Source: JBBAAS01 sp041658125 (GTDB lineage: Bacteria; Patescibacteriota; Microgenomatia; UBA12405). From it: a stretch of DNA of 11,795 nt. Positions 6,321 through 11,795 of the stretch are shown in pieces. The stretch is from NCBI GenBank assembly GCA_041658125.1, contig JBBAAS010000023.1:1-11795 (forward strand). The letters are read 5' to 3'. Numbering within the stretch: position 1 is the stretch's first letter; each line of letters begins with the position of its first letter. Made by a program: the position numbers and the translations under genes. The notes beneath the pieces are model-generated. The model was given only the letters and a program-made list of their open reading frames with translations. It was not told where the DNA came from and made no database searches.

Positions 6321-6338
6321 TAGTTCTTTTAGTTACGT

Positions 6339-6416
6339 GGTGGCATTAGCTCAATTGGTTAGAGCGCTGCTCTGTGAAAGCAGAGGTTGCCGGTTCAAAT
6401 CCGGTATGTCACCCCA
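6339..6416 (+). tRNA. tRNA-His (anticodon GUG)
   Basis: The acceptor GTGGCAT (6340-6346) pairs with ATGTCAC (6406-6412), with one G.T pair. The extra G-1 is encoded (6339) opposite C73 (6413), the identity pair of tRNA-His, and CCA is encoded (6414-6416). The D arm begins GCTC (6349). The anticodon stem CTGCT/AGCAG holds loop CTGTGAA with anticodon GTG at 6374-6376. The T arm is GCCGG-TTCAAAT-CCGGT. No convincing promoter lies between the leader terminator and the tRNA, so it probably depends on read-through from the promoter at 6148-6175. Confidence 0.97.
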
Positions 6417-6455
6417 AGAAATAAATTTATTTTTTATATATTTAAAAACAAAAAT

Positions 6456-6776
6456 ATGTCAGAAGCAATTTCTGGTTTTTCCTATTCCGCCGGTCGACTT
6501 TCGATCTGTATTGGTTGTCAATGTCAAGAGAATAAGCCTTCCGGTGATGGCGAATTTTCCTGTTCTGCCGTAGTTTATCTCGGTAATTCTAGATATTACG
6601 ACCTTTTAACTCGATTCCGAAAAGAAAAACCTTCTAAAGAACCAGTTATTATTGATGCTTTTCTTCCGGAAATACGCACCCAAAACGGTCAATTAACTTG
6701 TTCTGACTATAAGCCCGTCGAGACTCTTCACTCCGATACCGTGGTCCAAAACCCGCGGGGTGTTTCCGTGGCCTAA
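6456..6776 (+). CDS. small Cys-rich protein of unknown function
   Basis: A 106-residue protein I do not recognise. Starting at ATG 6456 it has no signal peptide or membrane segment. Cysteines cluster near the N-terminus (C18, C21, C23 in SICIGCQCQ, then C36), with a lone C82, which suggests a small metal site or redox cluster. The rest is soluble and mixed, including YLGNSRYYDLLTRFRKEKP and VIIDAFLPEIRTQNGQL. The frame is open upstream to 6387, but that part overlaps tRNA-His and is not coding. No Shine-Dalgarno site is present; an A/T-rich TATATT (6437-6442) lies 13 nt upstream. It sits between tRNA-His and a terminator just before hisS, so it may share the attenuated transcript. Whether it is a real gene rests on its length and base composition. 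Confidence 0.5.
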   Translation: MSEAISGFSYSAGRLSICIGCQCQENKPSGDGEFSCSAVVYLGNSRYYDLLTRFRKEKPSKEPVIIDAFLPEIRTQNGQLTCSDYKPVETLHSDTVVQNPRGVSVA

Positions 6777-6797
6777 AAAACTTTTTAATAAATTATT

Positions 6798-6823
6798 AAA
6801 ATCCCCGCACTCGCGGGGATTTT
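6798..6823 (+). terminator. intrinsic terminator before hisS
   Basis: ATCCCCGC (6801-6808) pairs with GCGGGGAT (6813-6820) around loop ACTC, extended by A-T pairs (6798-6800 with 6821-6823), with a short T-rich tail. It should end the tRNA-His/Cys-rich transcript ahead of the hisS promoter. Confidence 0.8.
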
Positions 6824-6831
6824 ATTATCAA

Positions 6832-6840
6832 TGCTACAAT
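6832..6840 (+). promoter_or_regulatory. extended -10 promoter of hisS
   Basis: TGCTACAAT, identical to the extended -10 of the histidine leader promoter. The hexamer ends 5 nt before the ATG at 6846. It lies just after the terminator at 6798-6823, suggesting an independent, leaderless hisS mRNA. No clear -35. Confidence 0.55.
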
Positions 6841-6845
6841 CAACT

Positions 6846-8081
6846 ATGAACACTACCTCTCAAACTCTCAAAGGTTTTCGGGATTTCCTGCCATCCCAAA
6901 TGGCAGTCCGTAACTATGTCAAAAATGTTCTTACCCAAGTTTTCGAACTTTACGGCTTTGAACCTCTGGAAACCCCGGCTCTCGAATACTCTTCCGTCTT
7001 GAAAGGAAAATATAGTTCCGAAGCCGACGAAAAATTAGGCTACTTTTTTAAGGACAATGGTAACCGTGACGTTGGACTTCGCTACGACTTAACCGTTCCT
7101 GTCTCCAAAGTTTTAGCTATTTATAGTAATCAGATTGCCTTACCTTTTAAGCGTTACCAAATTCAACCGGTTTGGCGGGCTGAAAATACTCAAAAGGGCC
7201 GCTATCGGGAATTTGTCCAGTGCGACATTGATACCTTTGGCGCCACTTCTCCGATTTCCGATGCTGAAATTATTTCATTAATTTATACCGCCACCCAAAA
7301 GCTTAATTTTAAAAAGTTCATTATCCGAATAAATAGCCGCATTCTGCTTCAGCAAATATTAGCCGACTGCGACATTAAAAAGGATCAAAATTCAATCCTC
7401 CAAAGCCTCGATAAGTTCCAAAAAATAGGTCAGGATGGAGTAACAAAAGAGCTCATCTCCAAGGGCCTAAACACCACTCAAACAAACCGGCTTTTTGAAT
7501 GTATCAAACAAGCACAACCGGATTCTGATTTACAAAAGGTTTTTAACGTCATAAAAGACTTTAATGTTCCCCCCGCCTTTTATGTTTTTGACCCGACTTT
7601 AGTCCGCGGTTGTGACTACTATACCGGCACTATTTTTGAAACGATGGTTGAAGAACCGGCCATCGGTGCCATCGGTGGCGGCGGTCGCTATGACAAATTG
7701 ATTAGCACTCTTGGTGGCCCCGATATTCCTGCCGTCGGCTACAGTTTTGGCTTCGAAAGAATCGTTGACGTCATTAACGAGTTAAATCTCATTCCTAATC
7801 TTCCCCAAACTACCACTAAAGTTTTAGTCACCAATTTCAGCCCGGAGTTGGAAAACGAATCACTTAAGCTCGCTTCTCTTCTTCGCCAAAACGGTATTCC
7901 TTGTTCCCTCTACCCCACCTCCGACAAAATGGGCAAACAGTTGAAATACGCCGATTCCCTCAAAATTCCCTATGTCGCCATTCTTGGTCCGGATGAAATA
8001 AAAAACAATACTATCACCTTAAAAAATATGGTTACAGGCCAACAGCAAACAGCCGATATAAATATTGTTTTAAACCTATAA
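6846..8081 (+). CDS. hisS: histidine-tRNA ligase (HisRS)
   Basis: A class II aminoacyl-tRNA synthetase that charges tRNA-His with histidine. From ATG 6846 it is 411 residues, a normal length. An ATG at 6831 would add five residues but lies upstream of and overlaps the -10 box. The N-terminus TLKGFRDFLPSQ is typical. The motif 2 region (about 79-132) includes LRYDLTVPVSK, LPFKRYQIQPVWRAE and KGRYREFVQCDIDTFG. The HisA motif LVRGCDYYTG lies at 252-261, then GGGGRYDKL (277-285), motif 3 VGYSFGFERI (297-306) and a C-terminal anticodon-binding domain (about 322-411). The R-Y-D-L-T and Q-C-D-I-D-T-F-G wording is of the archaeal/eukaryal-like type rather than the R-P-E-G-T type of most bacteria. tRNA-His lies 430 bp upstream. 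The 3' end overlaps the convergent gene by 6 bp. Confidence 0.96.
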   Translation: MNTTSQTLKGFRDFLPSQMAVRNYVKNVLTQVFELYGFEPLETPALEYSSVLKGKYSSEADEKLGYFFKDNGNRDVGLRYDLTVPVSKVLAIYSNQIALPFKRYQIQPVWRAENTQKGRYREFVQCDIDTFGATSPISDAEIISLIYTATQKLNFKKFIIRINSRILLQQILADCDIKKDQNSILQSLDKFQKIGQDGVTKELISKGLNTTQTNRLFECIKQAQPDSDLQKVFNVIKDFNVPPAFYVFDPTLVRGCDYYTGTIFETMVEEPAIGAIGGGGRYDKLISTLGGPDIPAVGYSFGFERIVDVINELNLIPNLPQTTTKVLVTNFSPELENESLKLASLLRQNGIPCSLYPTSDKMGKQLKYADSLKIPYVAILGPDEIKNNTITLKNMVTGQQQTADINIVLNL

Positions 8082-9749
8082 CACTTTAAAAATCCTGTAA
8101 TCCCGATTTTCAAAAACCTTCTCAAAATATCCTGATTTTTCATCACCCAATACCCGACACAACAAGGGATCCGTTTTCCCTTTATCTTCAGTTACATACA
8201 AATCTTCGGCCAAACAACCATTATTGCTTCTTTCAAAACACCTTTGTCTCTCTATCACCAAATAATTTAACCCATTTTTTAGCGCAATTTCATACATTCC
8301 CCCTTCGCTCTCTCTTCCATACATCCGATAGATTTCCAACGTCTTCTGCCGACTATTTACATCTTCATAAAACGGATTATTAGCTATCTTTCGTCCAGTA
8401 AGTAATAATATTTTTGACGTCAATGGCATTGATGCTCCAAAAACGCTATTACTATCGGTATTTTCCATAATCCACTTATATGGTTCAATCATCGGAACAT
8501 ACGGGTTATTTCCTTGTCTTCTTATGCTCTTCAGCAACTCATTATTTCCATCGGTTAGCCAATTAACTATAATCAGCAATAAGATTCCACCGCTTACTGC
8601 CAGCCTTATTTTTCGATTCTTCTTTCCCAAAATATTATCCCACCAATATTTTTCAGAAAACACCATCACCGCTACCACCGCCAAGAATGGTATTGCCAAA
8701 ACCACAAATCTGGACGCTATTATACAAAGAGCCAAATATCCCAACCCCAGTATGGCTATTAATCGATATTTTGTGCTCTCATTCCCTTTTATGAAAAAAA
8801 CTCCCAACCATCCCAAACCTACCATTACTAAAAGTAGATTATTAAATAAAGGTTTTAAAATAGTTCTGTTGATCATTTCAAAACCTCCGTTACAGTGGTA
8901 CATCATTACATGAAAATTAGGAACAGTTTTAAATAATTGAAACCTAAAATATTCCAATACATGGCTATTACCACCCACCCCTCCCATAAATATTTTTAAT
9001 AAAACCATAGTAATAATTAAAACCAATACGTTACAGATTTTCTTTTTATCATTTTCCATGATGCTCACCACTGATAAAACCACAATTTCAGTCAGAAGTG
9101 TATATGTTGAAAATTGCCAGAACAATATATGCAAAATTGTTGCCACAACTAATAACCACCAATATTTTTTTGATCTAACTTTAATAAATATAATCATCAA
9201 ATATACTTGGAAAAGTAAAGTCGGAATTCCAAAATTTTCTCTTAACGCCGGGCCAGAAACTAACCTCGTGGACCAAGGATAAGAAAATAAAACAAATAAA
9301 ACAGCCATAATTCCCCCAACAATTGATCCGGTCACTTCATAGGCCAACAGATACAACACTCCCGCTCCCAAAGCCGCTATCGAAATTACATACCCGGTAT
9401 AAAAATCAAAGGCATCTACTCCGACCCACCCCTGGCTTATTCTGAATAACATCGCACCTAATATTTCCGGTCCAATGTTATATTTACTAAATACATTTAT
9501 CTTTTCGGGGTATTGAACACTGTTATCAGACTTTAACCTATTTACTTCCTCAACCCAATTTGTTGTTTTAGCCAGCCGCTCATAAAAACTGTAATAAAAG
9601 GCATTCTCCGAATAAAGTATCTGTTTTTTACCATCTTCAGCCAAACCATTAAATGGATAGGTTTTTACAAATATAGTTCTTATAAACCAACCATAAACTA
9701 AAGTCGACATTATCAAACCCGCTATTAAAATTATTCTCTTTATTCCCAC
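8076..9749 (-). CDS. Dpy19-like C-mannosyltransferase family membrane protein
   Basis: A 557-residue polytopic membrane protein with the layout of Dpy19, the enzyme that in animals transfers mannose from dolichyl-phosphate-mannose to Trp in W-x-x-W motifs. The matching pieces, from memory of the family, run in order. They are an acidic first outer loop with SENAFYYSFYERL (47-59); QYPEKINVFSKYNIGPEIL (79-97); ALRENFGIPTLLFQ (168-181); WQFSTYTLLT (211-220); and NFHVMMYHC (278-286). After about ten or more membrane segments comes a soluble tail (about 410-557) with NNPFYEDVNSRQKTLEIY, YLVIERQRCFERSNNGC, GKTDPLLCRVL and YFEKVFENRDYRIFKVL. E48 is the candidate catalytic-loop acid. The start is GTG at 9749, 9 nt after an extended -10. 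Relation to the wider GT-C fold is near certain; C-mannosyl activity is inferred. Confidence 0.75.
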   Translation of the reverse strand: MGIKRIILIAGLIMSTLVYGWFIRTIFVKTYPFNGLAEDGKKQILYSENAFYYSFYERLAKTTNWVEEVNRLKSDNSVQYPEKINVFSKYNIGPEILGAMLFRISQGWVGVDAFDFYTGYVISIAALGAGVLYLLAYEVTGSIVGGIMAVLFVLFSYPWSTRLVSGPALRENFGIPTLLFQVYLMIIFIKVRSKKYWWLLVVATILHILFWQFSTYTLLTEIVVLSVVSIMENDKKKICNVLVLIITMVLLKIFMGGVGGNSHVLEYFRFQLFKTVPNFHVMMYHCNGGFEMINRTILKPLFNNLLLVMVGLGWLGVFFIKGNESTKYRLIAILGLGYLALCIIASRFVVLAIPFLAVVAVMVFSEKYWWDNILGKKNRKIRLAVSGGILLLIIVNWLTDGNNELLKSIRRQGNNPYVPMIEPYKWIMENTDSNSVFGASMPLTSKILLLTGRKIANNPFYEDVNSRQKTLEIYRMYGRESEGGMYEIALKNGLNYLVIERQRCFERSNNGCLAEDLYVTEDKGKTDPLLCRVLGDEKSGYFEKVFENRDYRIFKVL

Positions 9750-9758
9750 CTAATCTCT

Positions 9759-9767
9759 ATTCTATCA
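9759..9767 (-). promoter_or_regulatory. extended -10 promoter of the Dpy19-like gene
   Basis: TGATAGAAT on the minus strand (TG-n-TAGAAT), ending 9 nt before the GTG at 9749. It lies in the 46-bp divergent gap shared with rpmE. Confidence 0.5.
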
Positions 9768-9779
9768 GCATCTCACCTA

Positions 9780-9788
9780 TGCTATAAT
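9780..9788 (+). promoter_or_regulatory. extended -10 promoter of rpmE
   Basis: TGCTATAAT: perfect TATAAT with TG extension, hexamer ending 7 nt before the rpmE ATG at 9796. The intervening AAGCCCT contains no Shine-Dalgarno site, so a leaderless transcript is expected. Confidence 0.65.
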
Positions 9789-9795
9789 AAGCCCT

Positions 9796-10068
9796 ATGAA
9801 ACCAGCTATTCATCCAAACTACCATTCCGATTGCCAGGTCTCCTGTGCCTGCGGTAACAAATTTACTACCGGTTCAACTTTGGAAAAAATCGAAATCGAA
9901 GTCTGTAATAAGTGTCATCCCTTCTTCACTGGCCAACACAAATACGTTGACATTAAGGGAAGAATTGATAAGTTCAATCAAAAAGTCGAACAGGGCAAAA
10001 CTTACGCCGATACCAAAGCCGCTAAAGTCGCCAAGACTGCCGCCAAGAAAGAGAAAAAATCAGCTTAG
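9796..10068 (+). CDS. rpmE: 50S ribosomal protein L31 (zinc-binding type)
   Basis: A 90-residue large-subunit protein. It opens MKPAIHPNYH as bacterial L31 does and keeps the four zinc ligands of the C+ type: C17 and C19 (SCACGN), C37 and C40 (VCNKCHPFFTGQHKY). This is followed by the G-R-x-D-K-F block (55-60). After residue about 66 comes an Ala/Lys-rich tail (TKAAKVAKTAAKKEKKSA) that makes it longer than the usual roughly 70 residues; the tail may contact RNA. It is first in a pair with prfA, 18 bp apart, an association also found in other bacteria. The ATG at 9796 is fixed by the family start and the nearby -10 box. Confidence 0.95.
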   Translation: MKPAIHPNYHSDCQVSCACGNKFTTGSTLEKIEIEVCNKCHPFFTGQHKYVDIKGRIDKFNQKVEQGKTYADTKAAKVAKTAAKKEKKSA

Positions 10069-10073
10069 CCCCG

Positions 10074-10079
10074 TATAAT
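10074..10079 (+). promoter_or_regulatory. -10 box of prfA
   Basis: A perfect TATAAT in the 18-bp rpmE-prfA gap, ending 7 nt before the prfA ATG. No TG extension. It suggests a separate leaderless prfA transcript besides read-through from rpmE. Confidence 0.5.
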
Positions 10080-10086
10080 TGCTTGT

Positions 10087-10803
10087 ATGCCTACTATTAA
10101 TCCCGATATTGCTATTTTGGAGTTCCGCTCCGGTCCCGGTGGTGATGAATCCTATCTTTGGATGGCCGATTTGAAAAATATGTACGTCCGCTACAGTAAC
10201 AAGGTTGGTTGGAAAGTTTCCGATCTGGACGATAATGTCATCAAAATTACCGGTATCGGTGCTTATGAACAACTCAAATGGGAAACCGGTACTCACCGGG
10301 TTCAACGTATTCCGACTACTGAAAAACATGGCCGTATTCACACCTCTACCGCCGCTGTGGTTGTCCTCCCTCAAATTACCAGCAATGACATCGCCATTCG
10401 CCCTGAAGACGTCGAAATCACTGCCACCCGTGCCGGTGGTCATGGCGGTCAAAACGTCAACAAGGTCGCTACCGCTGTCCGCCTCGTCCACAAGCCCACC
10501 AACATTCAAATTTTTGTCCGCGAGGAACGTTACCAACTTCAAAACCGCGAAATTGCCATGGACATTTTAAAAGCTAAGCTTTGGCAAATTGAAGAAGAGA
10601 GAAAAACCCGGCTCGGCCGGGCCACCCGTTCCTCAATTGGCATGGCCATGCGGGCCGACAAAATCCGGACCTACAATTATGCCCGCAATCAAATCAAAGA
10701 CCATCGCATTAATAAAGAATTCAACCTTTCCCGCTGTCTCGACGGTGACCTCACCGATCTTCTTCTGGAACTCACTGTCCTCGATCAACCCTCAGAATCC
10801 TAA
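10087..10803 (+). CDS. prfA: peptide chain release factor 1 lacking domain 1
   Basis: A 238-residue class I release factor, against about 360 for normal RF1. It starts at the family's IAILEFRSGPGGDESYLWMADL block, which is usually preceded by about 100 residues of domain 1. Codon recognition is RF1-type: RIPTTEKHGRIHTS holds the P-x-T motif as PTT (76-78), predicting release at UAA and UAG. The catalytic GGQ is at 120-122 (GGHGGQNVNK), followed by the RSSIGMAMRADKIRTYNYA switch and tail blocks. The missing part is not in the 18-bp gap and rpmE occupies the sequence before it, so this is not a simple misplaced start. It follows rpmE, the usual RF1 setting, rather than an RtcB partner, which argues against the rescue factor RF-H. 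The stop overlaps the convergent protease gene by 4 bp. Confidence 0.85.
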   Translation: MPTINPDIAILEFRSGPGGDESYLWMADLKNMYVRYSNKVGWKVSDLDDNVIKITGIGAYEQLKWETGTHRVQRIPTTEKHGRIHTSTAAVVVLPQITSNDIAIRPEDVEITATRAGGHGGQNVNKVATAVRLVHKPTNIQIFVREERYQLQNREIAMDILKAKLWQIEEERKTRLGRATRSSIGMAMRADKIRTYNYARNQIKDHRINKEFNLSRCLDGDLTDLLLELTVLDQPSES

Positions 10804-11795
10804 CTTTTCTTTTTCTCCAACTTCACCATTATTTCTTGCTCTTTATTATCCCGCCAGATTTTTACCGACACACTATCCCCTATTTTCTTTTTATTAATAT
10901 AAGTCGTCAAAGAAGTGTTTTGATCATCAGTCAATTTTTTCCCGTCAATTTCAGTAATTATATCGCCCTGTTTAATTCCCGCCGTCTCCGCCGGACTACC
11001 AACTATTATCTCTTGAACATAGGCTCCCACCGGCACTTCATTCAACAAAGCTACTTGTTTCGTAATCATTTGATACGACACTCCCAAATATGGCCTTTCA
11101 AATTCCCCCGTTGTCTTAAAATTATTAATCGACTCCTTTACTAAGTTTATTGGCAAGGCAAACCCAATTCCCTGACCACTCTGAGACACCGCCACATTCA
11201 CTCCAATTACTTCACCTAAAATATTTAAAAGCGGCCCTCCTGAATTCCCCGGATTTATGGCCGCATCAGTTTGAATTACATTATCCAACTTTTCCGATCC
11301 CTCAAAAGGATTTCCAGCCACAATTCCTCTTCCCAATCCCGAAATCACTCCTTTCGTCACTGTCGATCTAAATTCTCCCAATGCTGTTCCAATCGCAATC
11401 ACCGATTGTCCCACTTTCAATTTATCTGAATCCCCAAGTTTTATTGGTTTTAAATCGGTTTTATTTACCTTAAGTATAGCCAAATCAGTCACTGGATCCC
11501 GATAAATATTTACTACCTCCGCTACTTCTTCTTTTCCAATTACCACTTTATATTTAGCTTCAGTGTCAGCTACTACATGTTTATTGGTCACTATTAATCC
11601 ATCGGCTGAGATAATAAATCCTGTTCCAATATCTTGTTCGATTTTTTGCTCCTGAAGCTTTTGTTGAGGTAAATTAAACATTTCACCAAAAAGATCAAAA
11701 CCAAAAAATGGATTTTGATTAACCACGCTGGTCTTACTGATCGACACTGTTACTACACTCGGTGTCGCCGCCTCTACTACCGAAGTCACCGCCGA
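10800..11795 (-). CDS. HtrA/DegP-like serine protease with PDZ domain (5' end cut)
   Basis: A trypsin-fold protease of the HtrA/DegP family, acting on misfolded or exported proteins outside the cytoplasm. The frame is open to the window edge, so the N-terminus and any membrane anchor are missing; at least 331 residues are present. Counting from the Val codon at 11789 as residue 1, the catalytic triad is H71 (TNKHVV), D102 (DPVTDLAIL) and S183 (NPGNSGGPL). A Phe-rich loop with QQKLQEQKIEQ (23-52) precedes the protease core. One PDZ domain spans about 230-327 (RPYLGVSYQ, AETAGIKQGDIITEIDG, VSVKIWRDNKEQEI) and the protein ends EKKKS. A single PDZ fits membrane-anchored DegS/HtrA types. It converges on prfA with a 4-bp overlap. 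Confidence 0.93.
   Translation of the reverse strand, partial: SAVTSVVEAATPSVVTVSISKTSVVNQNPFFGFDLFGEMFNLPQQKLQEQKIEQDIGTGFIISADGLIVTNKHVVADTEAKYKVVIGKEEVAEVVNIYRDPVTDLAILKVNKTDLKPIKLGDSDKLKVGQSVIAIGTALGEFRSTVTKGVISGLGRGIVAGNPFEGSEKLDNVIQTDAAINPGNSGGPLLNILGEVIGVNVAVSQSGQGIGFALPINLVKESINNFKTTGEFERPYLGVSYQMITKQVALLNEVPVGAYVQEIIVGSPAETAGIKQGDIITEIDGKKLTDDQNTSLTTYINKKKIGDSVSVKIWRDNKEQEIMVKLEKKKS

Noticed and set aside
6183..6338. A T-box riboswitch upstream of tRNA-His/hisS.
   Set aside because: No T-box bulge consensus and no specifier-loop architecture visible; the His-codon reading frame and alternative hairpins explain the region better.
6304..6573. An 89-residue open frame starting MKQHRD on the plus strand.
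   Set aside because: It runs straight through the tRNA-His gene and has a GTG start inside a hairpin loop; not coding.
10060..10542. A 160-residue open frame on the minus strand opposite prfA.
   Set aside because: It lies fully antisense to the well-conserved RF1 coding sequence, has no recognisable domain and no ribosome site; it is a shadow frame.
10087..10803. Identification of the short release factor as RF-H (rescue factor).
   Set aside because: It has the RF1 PTT codon-recognition motif and full domain 2, and sits after rpmE rather than next to an RtcB gene; RF1 is the better call.

Overview
The window looks like a piece of a small-genome bacterium of the Candidate Phyla Radiation (Patescibacteria), probably Microgenomates-like. 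This assignment is inferred from gene style and was not tested by search. The signs are very tight gene packing, low GC, Thr/Pro-Ser-Pro linker surface proteins, shortened versions of universal proteins (release factor 1 without domain 1, a 120-residue LspA, a RluA/RluD-type enzyme without S4), and housekeeping genes in unusual neighbourhoods.

Layout. Positions 51-2875 (minus strand) hold a compact, partly overlapping operon, read from 2875 downward: a degenerate Lgt-like membrane protein, a TraR/DksA zinc-finger protein, LspA, a pseudouridine synthase and a membrane-anchored LytR_C-domain protein. A tRNA-Leu(CAA) gene (2915-3002, plus) lies 2 bp from the 3' end of dnaB. dnaB (3005-4312, minus) is translationally linked to an upstream metallo-beta-lactamase-fold protein that has no histidine at all. 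From 4953 the plus strand encodes two exported proteins (Ig-like and DUF5666-like).

Positions 6148-6823 hold the most interesting piece. A consensus promoter drives a 14-codon reading frame, MTVKVGFQNHHHAN, followed by mutually exclusive hairpins ending in an intrinsic terminator. Next come tRNA-His(GUG), a small Cys-rich protein, another terminator, and hisS with its own promoter. This looks like a classical ribosome-mediated histidine attenuator placed in front of tRNA-His and near hisS.

A Dpy19-type C-mannosyltransferase homologue (8076-9749, minus) converges on hisS with a 6-bp overlap. Ribosomal protein L31 (rpmE) and a domain-1-less RF1 (prfA) follow on plus. A HtrA/DegP-like protease (minus) converges on prfA and runs off the right edge.

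General signals: operon-first genes repeatedly have a -10 box, often extended (TGnTAnnAT), ending only 5-11 nt before the start codon, which predicts leaderless mRNAs. Genes inside operons include some with clear Shine-Dalgarno sites. All 16 visible stop codons are TAA or TAG and none is TGA. The plus strand appears C-rich and G-poor under genes of both orientations, pointing to a replication-strand bias.
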